A stretch of DNA of 64,000 nt from Paenibacillus senegalensis JC66 (lineage in GTDB: Bacteria > Bacillota > Bacilli > Paenibacillales > NBRC-103111), in the NCBI RefSeq assembly GCF_000285515.1, contig NZ_HE610958.1, positions 30,008-94,007 of the forward strand, read 5' to 3'. Shown here piece by piece: positions 53,989 through 63,331 of the stretch. Under the pieces are notes generated by a model. It saw only the letters and a program-made list of their open reading frames with translations. It made no database searches and had not been told where the DNA came from. Each line of letters begins with the position of its first letter. The first letter of the stretch is position 1. The translations under genes were made by a program, and so were the position numbers.

Positions 53989-54560
53989 CGCCTATCTCCT
54001 CCTGGCGTCAATGTGCTTGCTAAATATCTTCCTATTTCTTTCTTTACCTACTTAGTTTAACTTACTTAGCGTTACTTACTTTGCTTTACTTACTTTGCTT
54101 TACTTTCTTTACCTTGCTTTCTGCTGCTTTCTTTGCTTTACTTTCTTTTATTTACTAATTGCTTGCATCTCAAGAGTATGACTATATTAGAGCAATGCTA
54201 GTGATCTTTTTTAATTTAGGTTTACTTTTACTGTACTTGTCAATCGAACTTTTTTAATTGTGTTTTCTACTTTTCGCACCTGTGCCCCGCGTGGCTGTGA
54301 TTCGCAGCGGCCCATAACGCGGCAGCTATTGGCTTAAGGCTGCAGCAGCTCATCGGGTTTAGTTTAAGCCGGGCCGTAAGCGTTAAGCAGCAAAAACTCC
54401 CCTAATATAGAGTATTTTTTACTCGCCAAGGGGTATTTTATACGTAAACCTTTAGCACAATGCTAAGTCGTTATGATTGTGGAAACTTCATGCCGCTATA
54501 ATTAAGCACACTCTTGTCGTAATGATTTAGGAAACCCACTCAATGCAAAGGAGGACAGTC
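53989..54560. repeat. Intergenic with TTACTTTGCTT repeats
   Basis: From about 54050 to 54160 the words TTACTTACTTTGCTT and CTTTACTTTCTTT recur. The rest is AT-rich with no gene. It holds the promoter of the SASP gene, presumably a SigG type, although I could not place the hexamers with confidence. Confidence 0.5.
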
Positions 54561-54851
54561 ATGGCTAGAAATCGCAGAAGAAGACCCGTTCCAGCGGCCG
54601 GCTCATCCAACTGGATTAAGCATTTTAAAGCCGATGTGATGCGCAAGGAAGGATATACCGTCGATCCGGCGAATCCGGACAATGTAAAGTTTGAAGTAGC
54701 GCGAAGAGCTGGCGTACCGCTGCGGGAAAGTGACAACGGCTCGTTGCCTACCCAGGCGGCCGGTCGAGTTGGCGGCAGGATTGGCGGCCCTATGGTAAGA
54801 GAAATGATACGGGTGGCCCAGGAGCAGCTGATCAAACAGCAAAATCAATAG
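54561..54851 (+). CDS. Alpha/beta-type small acid-soluble spore protein, basic N-terminus
   Basis: A 96-residue SASP. FEVARRAGVP is the GPR-protease/DNA-contact region (usual E-I/F-A) and LPTQAAGRVGGRIGGPMVREMIRVAQEQL is the C-terminal signature (in parts). Such proteins coat spore DNA and protect it from UV and heat. Unlike the second SASP here, it has a strongly basic start (MARNRRRRP) that adds charge. AAAGGAGG lies 7 bases before the ATG at 54561. Confidence 0.87.
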   Translation: MARNRRRRPVPAAGSSNWIKHFKADVMRKEGYTVDPANPDNVKFEVARRAGVPLRESDNGSLPTQAAGRVGGRIGGPMVREMIRVAQEQLIKQQNQ

Positions 54852-54918
54852 TTCATTTATTAAATAAAGAGGCGTCTGCCGTCTAGAAAAACCATTTCGA
54901 GTGAACTGCACCGGAATT

Positions 54919-54966
54919 TAAACCCCAAGAATGCTGATATCCGTATTCCTGGGGTTTCCTTTTTTA
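54919..54966 (+). terminator. Rho-independent terminator
   Basis: Arms AAACCCCAAGAAT and ATTCCTGGGGTTT with one mismatch, followed by CCTTTTTT. Ends the SASP transcript before the convergent nrdR. Confidence 0.85.
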
Positions 54967-55027
54967 ATTATCGGACTGGACTACCCTTTTTTGGCCAGTC
55001 TTTTGGGCAGCCTCCGACCCTTGCCTG

Positions 55028-55501
55028 TTAAGAACCCGCATCTTTATCATTTTTAGTTAAAATCTCCGTTAATTCCTTCATGAACATATTAATATCCTTG
55101 AATTGGCGATAAACAGAAGCAAACCGCACATAAGACACCTCATCCACATGGTAAAGCTGGTTCATCAGAAGCTCTCCGATTTCCCGGCTTTCCACCTCCG
55201 TATGGGCGGTATTGCGCAGCTCTCTTTCTACCTCAGATACAATCTGCTCGAGCGTTTCCATCGACACGGGTCTTTTTTCACAGGCCCGGATCAATCCGCG
55301 CAAAATCTTCTCACGGTTGAACTCTTCGCGGCTGCCATCTTTCTTAATCACGACTAAAGGAGTTTCTTCCACCATTTCAAACGTCGTGAACCGCCGGGAA
55401 CATTTCTCACATTCTCTCCTGCGGCGAATGGACTTATTGTCATTAGCAGAGCGAGAGTCTAACACTTTCGTTCCGTTATGGTCACAAAAAGGACATCTCA
55501 A
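55028..55501 (-). CDS. nrdR: Transcriptional repressor NrdR
   Basis: A 157-residue protein: zinc ribbon [17 protein letters not shown]...[16 protein letters not shown] at the start and an ATP-cone domain ([29 protein letters not shown]) after it. NrdR binds dATP/ATP and represses ribonucleotide reductase genes through NrdR boxes. No nrd genes are in the window. It is divergent from a SASP gene. Confidence 0.95.
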   Translation of the reverse strand: MRCPFCDHNGTKVLDSRSANDNKSIRRRRECEKCSRRFTTFEMVEETPLVVIKKDGSREEFNREKILRGLIRACEKRPVSMETLEQIVSEVERELRNTAHTEVESREIGELLMNQLYHVDEVSYVRFASVYRQFKDINMFMKELTEILTKNDKDAGS

Positions 55502-55571
55502 TGATGATCACTCCTCTTCTAGGTTCCTCTATTCCCAAACGTTACCTGTTATGAAGTTGCTTAATCCGAAA

Positions 55572-55578
55572 CATAATA
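55572..55578 (+). promoter_or_regulatory. SigG-like -10 element before the second SASP
   Basis: CATAATA fits the SigG -10 consensus CATNNTA. It lies 31 bases before the SASP start, with a GAAGT-like -35 at 55553-55557, a few bases closer than ideal. SigG control would be expected for a SASP. Confidence 0.45.
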
Positions 55579-55608
55579 CAAGTACCAACCGACAAGGAGG
55601 TGAACAAC

Positions 55609-55827
55609 ATGGGTGCAGGACAATCTCGCAGCAGCAACCAATTGGTTGTACCACAAGCTAATCAAGCTTTGGATCAATTAAAATACGAGGTAGCTCAAGA
55701 ATTGGGTATCGCTATCCCTCAAGACGGTTACTATGGTAACATGGCTACTCGCGACACAGGTGCTATCGGAGGTCACATTACTCGCCGCCTGGTTCAAATC
55801 GCTGAGCAACAACTGGCTGGTAAATAA
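55609..55827 (+). CDS. Alpha/beta-type small acid-soluble spore protein
   Basis: A 72-residue classical SASP: NQLVVPQANQALDQLKYEVAQELGI with the GPR cleavage region, then GNMATRDTGAIGGHITRRLVQIAEQQL, the conserved DNA-binding C-terminal segment. AAGGAGGTG precedes the ATG at 55609. SigG-like promoter upstream. Confidence 0.95.
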   Translation: MGAGQSRSSNQLVVPQANQALDQLKYEVAQELGIAIPQDGYYGNMATRDTGAIGGHITRRLVQIAEQQLAGK

Positions 55828-55858
55828 GCCATCCTCTTCTTAACTTGTATCTTAAACA

Positions 55859-55898
55859 ACGGACGGGCTCTTCGGAGCTTGTCCGTTATCTCTTTTTC
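55859..55898 (+). terminator. Rho-independent terminator
   Basis: Arms AACGGAC and GTCCGTT enclose an inner GCTC-ttcg-GAGC, followed by ATCTCTTTTT. Ends the second SASP transcript. Confidence 0.85.
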
Positions 55899-55911
55899 AA
55901 TAAGCTCTAGT

Positions 55912-56484
55912 TTAACGCCCTTTGGCGTAAATCTCCATATACTTTTTATAGTAGTAATCAACAGATGTTACATAATTACGGGTTTCTTTAAATGGGATTC
56001 TGTCTACATCTTGAAGGGTACCGTCCCAGATTCCCGCTTCCCGCCACTTCATTACATTTCCTTGGCCGGCATTGTAAGCCGCAATGACTTCAAACCGGTT
56101 GCCTTGAAAATAATCATATAGAAAATTTAAGTATAGTGTACCTGCTTTTATGTTCAGATCGGGATCACGCAAATCAACCGCTTGCAGCGTACTAAAACCA
56201 TCGCGCTGCAGAATCCAGTCAGCTGTTTCCGGCATTAGCTGCATTAATCCGATCGCCCCTTTACGAGATTCGGCATCGGGATCAAATTTGCTTTCGACCC
56301 GGATCATGGCTGCTACAAGCATAGGATCAATTTCATTTTGTATCGAATATTTGTCAATTTGGGCCCGATACTTGATCGGATACATCCATTTACCCAGCCA
56401 TTGGGAATTGTAAAACAGCATTAACAGCACCAGCATCATCGGCAAAATCAGCAGAAGAACTCTTCTTTTTCTGATTCGGATCAT
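55912..56484 (-). CDS. Lytic transglycosylase (SLT domain), membrane-anchored
   Basis: A 190-residue protein with an N-terminal anchor helix (LLLILPMMLVLLMLFY) and an SLT goose-lysozyme-like domain: catalytic Glu in AAMIRVESKFDPDAES, GLMQLMPETADW and AAYNAGQGNV. It cleaves peptidoglycan between MurNAc and GlcNAc outside the membrane. ATGA overlap with coaE at 56481. Confidence 0.92.
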   Translation of the reverse strand: MIRIRKRRVLLLILPMMLVLLMLFYNSQWLGKWMYPIKYRAQIDKYSIQNEIDPMLVAAMIRVESKFDPDAESRKGAIGLMQLMPETADWILQRDGFSTLQAVDLRDPDLNIKAGTLYLNFLYDYFQGNRFEVIAAYNAGQGNVMKWREAGIWDGTLQDVDRIPFKETRNYVTSVDYYYKKYMEIYAKGR

Positions 56485-57077
56485 CGGAGCCCCTTCCCTT
56501 GCATATACTCTTCGATCTGACGCGCCGTTTGCTCGAGACTTCCGCTGTTATCAATGACAACATCCGCCTTTTGCTTTTTAAGCTCAATGGGCATCTGCGT
56601 CTCAATTCTCTGCAGAGCTTGCTCTTGCGACAGCCCGTCCCTGGACATCAGCCTTTCTATTTGAATCTCTACCGGGACATACACGACGATAACCTCTTCA
56701 AAAAGATGGGCAAGATCCGACTCGTATAATAGCGGGATATCAACCACCACAAGCTTGTCCGGCTGGGCTGCTTCAGCATCTTCCATACGCTCTCTCATAA
56801 GCTTGCGTATGGCGGGATGCAGCATGCTTTCCAGCTTTTTCCGCTTGGCTTCATCGGAGAATACGATGCTGCCTAATTTTTTGCGGTTCAGCGAACCGTC
56901 CGCCAACAATATTTCTTCTCCGAAGGTTTGCGCTACTTCGCTGAGCAGCGGAGTGCCGGGAAGAACTACTTCCCTGGCAATTTGATCCGCATCCACGATA
57001 ATCGCCCCTCGGTCCGCCAGCAATTTGGAAACCGTGGATTTGCCGCTGGCAATGCCCCCGGTTAGTCCCGTATTCAT
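56481..57077 (-). CDS. coaE: Dephospho-CoA kinase
   Basis: A 198-residue P-loop kinase: TGGIASGKSTVSKLL, the conserved VDADQIAREVV and VVDIPLLYESDL (motif with the catalytic Asp region). It phosphorylates dephospho-CoA in the last step of CoA synthesis. Its stop overlaps the lytic transglycosylase start. Downstream of the ytaF terminator, so it has its own promoter. Confidence 0.95.
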   Translation of the reverse strand: MNTGLTGGIASGKSTVSKLLADRGAIIVDADQIAREVVLPGTPLLSEVAQTFGEEILLADGSLNRKKLGSIVFSDEAKRKKLESMLHPAIRKLMRERMEDAEAAQPDKLVVVDIPLLYESDLAHLFEEVIVVYVPVEIQIERLMSRDGLSQEQALQRIETQMPIELKKQKADVVIDNSGSLEQTARQIEEYMQGKGLR

Positions 57078-57094
57078 CGTTCCACCACTTTCTT

Positions 57095-57123
57095 AAAAAA
57101 TCTTGGCTGCCGCACACGGCAGC
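57095..57123 (-). terminator. Rho-independent terminator after ytaF
   Basis: Arms GCTGCCG and CGGCAGC with a 4-base loop; the minus strand then reads CAAGATTTTTT. Located just past the ytaF stop. Confidence 0.8.
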
Positions 57124-57127
57124 TGCT

Positions 57128-57871
57128 CTACAGCCATAATTTATAGATACCGATCACCATCAGCAGGAGCCCGGGGACCCAGTTCAGCTTATGCATTAGC
57201 CGGATACCTGATAAACGAAAACCGAGATGCAGGCCCGCCGCAAGGAACAATGCTCCAAACAGGGACACGGCTGCTGCCGTAAGCCACGGGTTAAACCCCA
57301 GCATGGCGGCACCGATTCCGGCTCCGAAGGAGTCCAGCGATAAAGCCAAGCCGAGCATAGCCGCTTCTCCCGCAGAAATCACTCCTGATTTGTCCACATC
57401 GGCCGCCGATGGGGACTTTAAAATCTGAATAACGAGTCCAAGTCTTTTCATCTCGATGCGCAGCACCGATTGATTAGCGGACTTGGTTTGGTCCGCCGAA
57501 GCAGTAGGGTCAGTCGCCACGGTGTGCGCATCCCTTGCTGGAACCGGGTTCAGCACTCCCTGTTTTTGTCCCGCCTGCGGGCTCTCATTCTCCCGGGAAT
57601 CCTCATGGGACCTTCTGACCTGCCATATGGAGAAAATCCCGATTCCAATTAATATAAAAGCGCCTATTGCTTCGGCCCAGCTTGTGGCAAGAAACCTCGC
57701 TAGCCAGGCTCCAAGCTGCATAGAGAGCAGAACTGTAGCCGCAGAGCATAAAGCAATGACTAAAATAGAGCGAACGGGAATCTTTAACTGCCGCAATCCG
57801 TAGGTGACACCTACACCGAATCCATCTAAACTGACGGCAAAAGCCACTAGCAACAAGGACAAGGTATACAA
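57128..57871 (-). CDS. ytaF: Sporulation membrane protein YtaF (MntP-like)
   Basis: A 247-residue membrane protein with six helices in two three-helix halves: VAFAVSLDGFGVGVTYGLRQL and ALSLDSFGAGIGAAMLG, the MntP/YtaF repeats carrying Asp. The central hydrophilic loop (RRSHEDSRENES...QTKSANQS) is longer than in Bacillus. The start is TTG at 57871, with GGGAGG 8-9 bases upstream. Between mutM and coaE in the usual ytaF position. Confidence 0.88.
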   Translation of the reverse strand: MYTLSLLLVAFAVSLDGFGVGVTYGLRQLKIPVRSILVIALCSAATVLLSMQLGAWLARFLATSWAEAIGAFILIGIGIFSIWQVRRSHEDSRENESPQAGQKQGVLNPVPARDAHTVATDPTASADQTKSANQSVLRIEMKRLGLVIQILKSPSAADVDKSGVISAGEAAMLGLALSLDSFGAGIGAAMLGFNPWLTAAAVSLFGALFLAAGLHLGFRLSGIRLMHKLNWVPGLLLMVIGIYKLWL

Positions 57872-58002
57872 TTCCGATCCCTCCCATAAAACTGCGGCCC
57901 TCCCTGTACGCTCACTACAGCTTTGGATATATCGCAAGCCTTAGTGAAGAAGGAGGAGCCTAGGCTATCATATGGGTTGAACCGGAAAGAAGTGCCTGTT
58001 TT

Positions 58003-58860
58003 TTAATTTTGCTGTATTCGCTTCCTGCTGCGTTTGGCAGGCTGACAGCGGCTGCAATAATGAGTGCCCCGGCCGCCCAGAACGATTTTCACAATCTCCT
58101 GAGTGCAGCGCGGACAGGGCTGATTATTGCGCCCGTATACATTAAGCCGCTGCTGGAACATTCCCATCTCTCCTTGTCCATTCACGTAGGACTTGATAGA
58201 AGAGCCGCCAGCATGGACAGCCTCCTGAAGCGTGCCGACAATTGCCGTGTGGAGGCTGGCCGCCTCCTGCCGCGTCAAGCTGCCGGCGGTGCGTTCGGGA
58301 TGAATGCCGGCGCGGAATAACGCTTCATCCGCATAGATATTGCCGATACCGGCAATTCTCTGCTGATTGAGCAGCAATGGCTTTATTTTAGTTGAACGCC
58401 CGCGCAATTGAGCACGAAAGGCATCCAGCGTAAAGGCAGGATCAAGCGGTTCTAGTCCAAGTTTATGCAAAGGAGGCAGCTGCCATTCTTCCCCCGGGTT
58501 AAATAAATGCATCGTACCGAACTGCCGGACATCCTTATAACGAAGCTCCGTGCCATCGTCAAAATGGAAAATGACATGCGTATGCTTCTCAACCGGCTCA
58601 TCACGGGAATACAGCCCGTAACGCCCTTCCATTCTCAAATGGGAAACCATGACCAGGTCATTCAAAATAAACCGGATAAATTTACCCCGCCGCTCAATGC
58701 TGGCAATACTGCGGCCGGCAAGAACCTGGCTGAACTGTTCCGGTTCCGAGGGCCTCTGGATGATCCGCGGCAGGTGAACGCTCACTTTCTCAATCCGTTT
58801 GCCGCTTACCAGCTGATTCAGAGTGCGGACTACTGTTTCGACTTCGGGAAGCTCTGGCAA
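58003..58860 (-). CDS. mutM: Formamidopyrimidine-DNA glycosylase
   Basis: A 285-residue Fpg/MutM. The start is TTG at 58860 (GGAGGTGAG upstream) because the next codon is Pro: after Met removal the N-terminal Pro, in PELPEVETVV, is the catalytic Schiff-base residue. An earlier in-frame GTG would bury it. The Lys of MRMEGRYG region and the C-terminal zinc finger CPRCTQ...CSRCQ complete the family. It removes 8-oxoG and Fapy lesions. Downstream of polA on the same strand. Confidence 0.93.
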   Translation of the reverse strand: MPELPEVETVVRTLNQLVSGKRIEKVSVHLPRIIQRPSEPEQFSQVLAGRSIASIERRGKFIRFILNDLVMVSHLRMEGRYGLYSRDEPVEKHTHVIFHFDDGTELRYKDVRQFGTMHLFNPGEEWQLPPLHKLGLEPLDPAFTLDAFRAQLRGRSTKIKPLLLNQQRIAGIGNIYADEALFRAGIHPERTAGSLTRQEAASLHTAIVGTLQEAVHAGGSSIKSYVNGQGEMGMFQQRLNVYGRNNQPCPRCTQEIVKIVLGGRGTHYCSRCQPAKRSRKRIQQN

Positions 58861-58967
58861 CTTCACTCACCTCCAGGAAAAGCAGATTATGCAGGTTGAT
58901 TAAAGATTACTATTGCAGTCCGTTATATGAATAGGGTTAAATCTGGAAGACCAGGCAATTAGAAAAG

Positions 58968-61619
58968 CTATTTGGCCTCATACCAATTGCTGCCGAAGCT
59001 CACGTCGGCTTTAAGCGGTACACTTAAGTCGAGGGCGTTCTCCATCACATCCGGAACCAGTACCTTCATCTCTTCGAGCTCCTCTGCGGGCACCTCGAAC
59101 ACAAGCTCATCGTGTACCTGTAAAAGCATGCGGCTTCTGCGCTTCTCCTCTTTCAAGCGTTCAGCCACCTGAACCATGGCCAGCTTGATGATGTCCGCCG
59201 CCGTCCCTTGAATCGGCGTATTCATCGCCGTTCTTTCAGCGAAAGAGCGCAGATTGTAGTTGGAGGCCTTGATCTCCGGCAAATACCGCCTGCGGTGCAG
59301 CAAGGTTGTGACATAGCCGTCAGTGCGCGCACTGCTGACGATATCCTCCATATACTTGCGTACTCCCTGGAAGACAGCAAAGTACTGCTCAATAAATTTT
59401 GCAGCCTCTCCCCGGGTAATATCCAGGTTCTGGGACAGTCCGTAATCGCTGATTCCATATACGATACCGAAGTTTACCGCTTTGGCGGAACGGCGCATAT
59501 TCGCATCGACTTCATCTTCAGCAACACCGAACACATCCATAGCCGTCTTGGTATGGATATCCATCTCCTTGAAGAAAGCCTCCATCAGCTTTTCGTCCTG
59601 AGAGATGTGGGCAAGCACTCTAAGCTCAATCTGGGAATAATCCGCAGCAAGAATGTACCAGCCTTCCTCAGACGGGACAAATGCTTTGCGAATCTTTCTG
59701 CCTTCTTCAAGCCGGATCGGAATGTTTTGCAGATTGGGGTATTGGCTGCTCAAGCGGCCTGTCGCTGCAATGGTTTGCTTATAATACGTATGAATTTTAC
59801 CGGTTTCCTCGCGCACCTCTTTAAGCAAGCCTTCAATATAGGTCGATTGAAGCTTGGCCAATTGCCGGTAAATAAGCAGGTGGCGGACAATCTCATGACG
59901 CGGGGCCAGCTTCTCAAGCACCTCCGCATCGGTCGAATAGCCGGTTTTCGTTTTCTTGATAACCGGCAGGCCTAAACGGTCAAACAGCACCTCACCCAGC
60001 TGCTTGGGAGAGTTCAAATTAAATTCGCCGCCTGCCAGCTCGTGAATCTGCTTAACCAGTTCATCAATCCGTTCGCTGAGCTCTTTCCCCAGCCTCTTCA
60101 GCTCATCCGCATTGACCTTCACTCCCTGCTCCTCCATGCCGGCGAGCACATGAGACAGCGGCAGCTCCAAATCATGAAAGAGACTTTTCATATCATTGCT
60201 ATCCAGCAGCTTGTCCAGCTCGGGAGACAGCTTGGCGACATAGGCCGCCTTTCGTCCCAAATGCTTAGCCAGCTCTTCAACTGCCGGCAGCTTGAATTTC
60301 GCTCCCTTGCCATACACAGCGTCATCTTCCTGCAGGCCCGGGAACGAGTAGCGGGATGCTATTGCAGCCAGGGAATGGCTGGCTTCGGTCGGGTCCAGCA
60401 AATAACCGGCCAGCTGCACATCGAAACGGCATCCCTGCAGGACGATACCCTGCCAATGCAAAGCCACTTCCGCCCGGTGCACATCGTAGGACACCTTCTC
60501 CACGTCTGCATCAGCGAGCCAATTTCTGATCGGCTCAGCCGCCTCCAGCTTTAGATCCTCGATCGCTATATAATAGCTTTCGCTGCCATCCGACAAGCCG
60601 ATCCCCACCACTTCAGCCAAGTGGGGGTTATCTCCGATTGCCTCAACGTAAACGGAGCGGATACCCTGGAGCTTGGATGCTAGCTTGTCCAGGCTTTCGC
60701 TGTCAACGACCGTAACGGAAACCTCGATCGCAGTATCCGCAGCTTCCGCTCCGCCGCCGGTACCAAGCTCCATTTTGTCCAGCAGCGATTTAAATTCCAG
60801 CTTTTGAAACATCTGGCCAAGCGCTTCTTCTTCGTACCCTGAAAAGGCCATCTCATCTAGCGAAAGCTCCATCGGGACAGCACGGAAAATGGTGGCGAGC
60901 TCCTTGCTCATACGGGCATCGTCTGCGTGACTCTGCACTCTTTCCTTCATTTTTCCTTTCAGCTCGTCTGAGTTTTCCAGGACCGCTTCCACGCTTCCAT
61001 ACTGATGCAGGAGCTTGAGCGCCGTCTTTTCACCTACTCCGGGAATTCCCGGGATATTATCGGATGAATCTCCCATAAGCCCCTTTAAATCGATGATCTG
61101 ATGCGGGGCAAGTCCGTAAGTCTCTTTAATGTAAGCGGGAGAATACAGCTCTACTTCACTAATTCCTTTGCGTGTAAGAGCGATGGTTACATGGTCGGAG
61201 GCCAGCTGCAGCATGTCCTTGTCCCCGGTGACGACCAGCACATCCAGCTTCTGATCATCCGCAAGCTTGGTCAATGTACCGATAATATCATCCGCTTCGT
61301 AGCCTTCCAGCTCAAACTGCTTAATGCCGAATGCCCCCAGCAATTGTTTGAGAATCGGGAATTGCTCGGACAGCTCGGGTGGAGTTTTCTCGCGTCCCCC
61401 CTTGTACTGCTCATAATCTTTATGGCGAAAGGTTGCTTTTCCGGCATCAAAAGCAACCAGGAAATGTGTAGGCTTCTGTTCTTCAATCAGCTTCAGCAGC
61501 ATAGTGGTGAAGCCATATACAGCGTTGGTATGCAAACCGCTGGAGTTGCTCAGCAAAGGCAGCGCATAAAAAGCGCGGTAAGCAACACTGTTTCCGTCAA
61601 TAACGATTAATTTACTCAT
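58968..61619 (-). CDS. polA: DNA polymerase I
   Basis: An 883-residue PolA: 5' nuclease domain (residues 1-300; VIDGNSVAYRAFYALP, VVTGDKDMLQLAS, GLMGDSSDNIPGIPGVGEKTA), a vestigial 3'-5' exonuclease domain lacking the catalytic acids, and the polymerase domain with motif A DYSQIELRVLAHIS, motif B RRSAKAVNFGIVYGISDYGL and motif C LLQVHDELVFEVP. Functions in repair and Okazaki fragment processing. The ATG at 61619 gives MSKLIVIDGN; the upstream in-frame start at 61652 is rejected. Confidence 0.96.
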   Translation of the reverse strand: MSKLIVIDGNSVAYRAFYALPLLSNSSGLHTNAVYGFTTMLLKLIEEQKPTHFLVAFDAGKATFRHKDYEQYKGGREKTPPELSEQFPILKQLLGAFGIKQFELEGYEADDIIGTLTKLADDQKLDVLVVTGDKDMLQLASDHVTIALTRKGISEVELYSPAYIKETYGLAPHQIIDLKGLMGDSSDNIPGIPGVGEKTALKLLHQYGSVEAVLENSDELKGKMKERVQSHADDARMSKELATIFRAVPMELSLDEMAFSGYEEEALGQMFQKLEFKSLLDKMELGTGGGAEAADTAIEVSVTVVDSESLDKLASKLQGIRSVYVEAIGDNPHLAEVVGIGLSDGSESYYIAIEDLKLEAAEPIRNWLADADVEKVSYDVHRAEVALHWQGIVLQGCRFDVQLAGYLLDPTEASHSLAAIASRYSFPGLQEDDAVYGKGAKFKLPAVEELAKHLGRKAAYVAKLSPELDKLLDSNDMKSLFHDLELPLSHVLAGMEEQGVKVNADELKRLGKELSERIDELVKQIHELAGGEFNLNSPKQLGEVLFDRLGLPVIKKTKTGYSTDAEVLEKLAPRHEIVRHLLIYRQLAKLQSTYIEGLLKEVREETGKIHTYYKQTIAATGRLSSQYPNLQNIPIRLEEGRKIRKAFVPSEEGWYILAADYSQIELRVLAHISQDEKLMEAFFKEMDIHTKTAMDVFGVAEDEVDANMRRSAKAVNFGIVYGISDYGLSQNLDITRGEAAKFIEQYFAVFQGVRKYMEDIVSSARTDGYVTTLLHRRRYLPEIKASNYNLRSFAERTAMNTPIQGTAADIIKLAMVQVAERLKEEKRRSRMLLQVHDELVFEVPAEELEEMKVLVPDVMENALDLSVPLKADVSFGSNWYEAK

Positions 61620-61822
61620 GCATGCACCCCGTTTCTCATTCCAGCATTTCATGCAACATGCTCATTCTACAGACCATCATATCACACGTTAGACTTCGCT
61701 TGAAAGCAAGAGGATAAATTCGTCCTTTAATGCATATTCATGTAAATAACCCGCTTACGCAATTCAGCTGAAATGACTCTTCTTGGCCAAATCGTAAATT
61801 AACGATTCGAGGTGATTAAGGT

Positions 61823-62581
61823 TTGAATCCCCAATGGTCCCCCCGAAAGAAAAAAGCAATATTTTTCGATCTGAATGAAACCTTGCTCGATACAAGAAGA
61901 ACCTTTACAGACAGCTTCGTCACGGTTTTACAGGATTATATCGGCCGCTGGAATCCCGATGAGGGGGTCCCTCTGGAACAGGTAGCCGCCCAGTACCAGT
62001 CTGAGTGGCGAAAACGTATCAAAAACAAGAAAAAGTCAGCGGTTCCTATGGATCGAATCAGACGAACGTCGCTGGCCGCTGCGCTGAATCCGCTGCCTCT
62101 TCCGACCAACAGGGCTTTCGTCGAAACCTTCCTGCAAAAGGTGGACCAAGTAAACGCTCAGCAGCCCAAGTTATATCCCGGCGCAAGAGAAGCTTTGCAA
62201 TTTCTGTCCCGTCATTACAAATTAGCGCTGATCAGCAATGGCAAAGAGGAGAAAACCGAGCGTTATATTAACCGCCTTCACCTCCAAGACTATTTTCCCG
62301 CGTCTCATCGCTTTACTTCCGTTCGCAAGGACCGGAAGAAGCCGAATGCCTACTTGTTTCTGCAGGCTTTAAAAGCGCTTCAGATCAGCAAGGAAGAGGC
62401 GGTAATGGTCGGCAACTCTTGGCATCTGGATATTCTCGGAGCGGTGCGCTGCGGCATTGACGCGATCTGGTTCGATCCTCTGCATAAAGAAAAAAACTCC
62501 CATAAATCAATAGGGAGTCAGTCTGTCTATATCGTGCGCAGCTGGGAACAGCTTGCTTCCCTGTTTGCCCCGCATTCCTGA
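61823..62581 (+). CDS. HAD family hydrolase with DxN motif I
   Basis: A 252-residue HAD protein: motif I FFDLNETLLDT, motif II ALISNGKEE, motif III KDRKKP and motif IV VMVGNSWHLDILGA. The second Asp of the DxDxT motif is Asn here; phosphatase members normally have Asp as acid/base. Start TTG 61823, GAGGTGAT upstream. Divergent from polA. Confidence 0.8.
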   Translation: MNPQWSPRKKKAIFFDLNETLLDTRRTFTDSFVTVLQDYIGRWNPDEGVPLEQVAAQYQSEWRKRIKNKKKSAVPMDRIRRTSLAAALNPLPLPTNRAFVETFLQKVDQVNAQQPKLYPGAREALQFLSRHYKLALISNGKEEKTERYINRLHLQDYFPASHRFTSVRKDRKKPNAYLFLQALKALQISKEEAVMVGNSWHLDILGAVRCGIDAIWFDPLHKEKNSHKSIGSQSVYIVRSWEQLASLFAPHS

Positions 62582-62624
62582 TGCTTATAGAAATTAGCGG
62601 GCCGCCTATCGGGCTCCGATTGTG

Positions 62625-63284
62625 CTAGGGATTGAGATCCTTGCGCTGGCCGGTGACCAGAAAAATAACCCCTTCACCAATATTGGTCGCATGATCGGCC
62701 ACCCGCTCCAGGACATGGGCGACAAGCGTTAAGTGAATGAGCTGCCGTCCGGATGCCGGCTGTTCACCGACAAGCTTGCTCAGCTCCTGCAGCAGGCCTT
62801 TGTAAATATGATCGACTTCATCGTCCTTGGCAGCCAGAGAGGCCGCCCGCTGGATATCCTGTTCTGTAAACGCGACGAGACTGTCTTTTAACATTTGAAT
62901 AGCGAGCTCAGCCATACGGGGAATATCAACGAGCGGCTTGATCAGCTTTTCACCGCTTAATGTAATTGTGCCTTTGGCAATATCTACAGCATGGTCAGCC
63001 GCTCTTTCCAAATCGGTTGCAATTTTGATGGCCATGCCTATAATCCGCAAATCTTTGGCCATCGGCTGCTGCAGGGCGATCAGCCGCAGACAGCGCTCCT
63101 CTACTCTCAGCATCATCCGGTCAATGGCATCATCCTGGTCGATCACATCGCGGGCCATTTGCGGATCCAACTCGCTCAGGGACTGAACAGCAGCAGAGAT
63201 TTGCCGCGTAACCTCGTTCCCCATCGTGATTAAATATTTCTGCAGCTCATCCAGTGACTGGTGATAGGTTTTTCTCGTGTCCAT
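62625..63284 (-). CDS. phoU: Phosphate transport regulator PhoU
   Basis: A 219-residue PhoU: two three-helix PhoU repeats with DLRIIGMAIKIATDLERAADHAVDIA and HLTLVAHVLERVADHATNIGEGVIFL, each carrying the E/DxxxD metal motif. It represses the Pho regulon when phosphate is abundant, via PstSCAB. Downstream of pstB. Confidence 0.95.
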   Translation of the reverse strand: MDTRKTYHQSLDELQKYLITMGNEVTRQISAAVQSLSELDPQMARDVIDQDDAIDRMMLRVEERCLRLIALQQPMAKDLRIIGMAIKIATDLERAADHAVDIAKGTITLSGEKLIKPLVDIPRMAELAIQMLKDSLVAFTEQDIQRAASLAAKDDEVDHIYKGLLQELSKLVGEQPASGRQLIHLTLVAHVLERVADHATNIGEGVIFLVTGQRKDLNP

Positions 63285-63331
63285 CGCGTTTCTCCCTCCA
63301 TCGGCTTCATCCTGTAGGACAGCAACGTATA

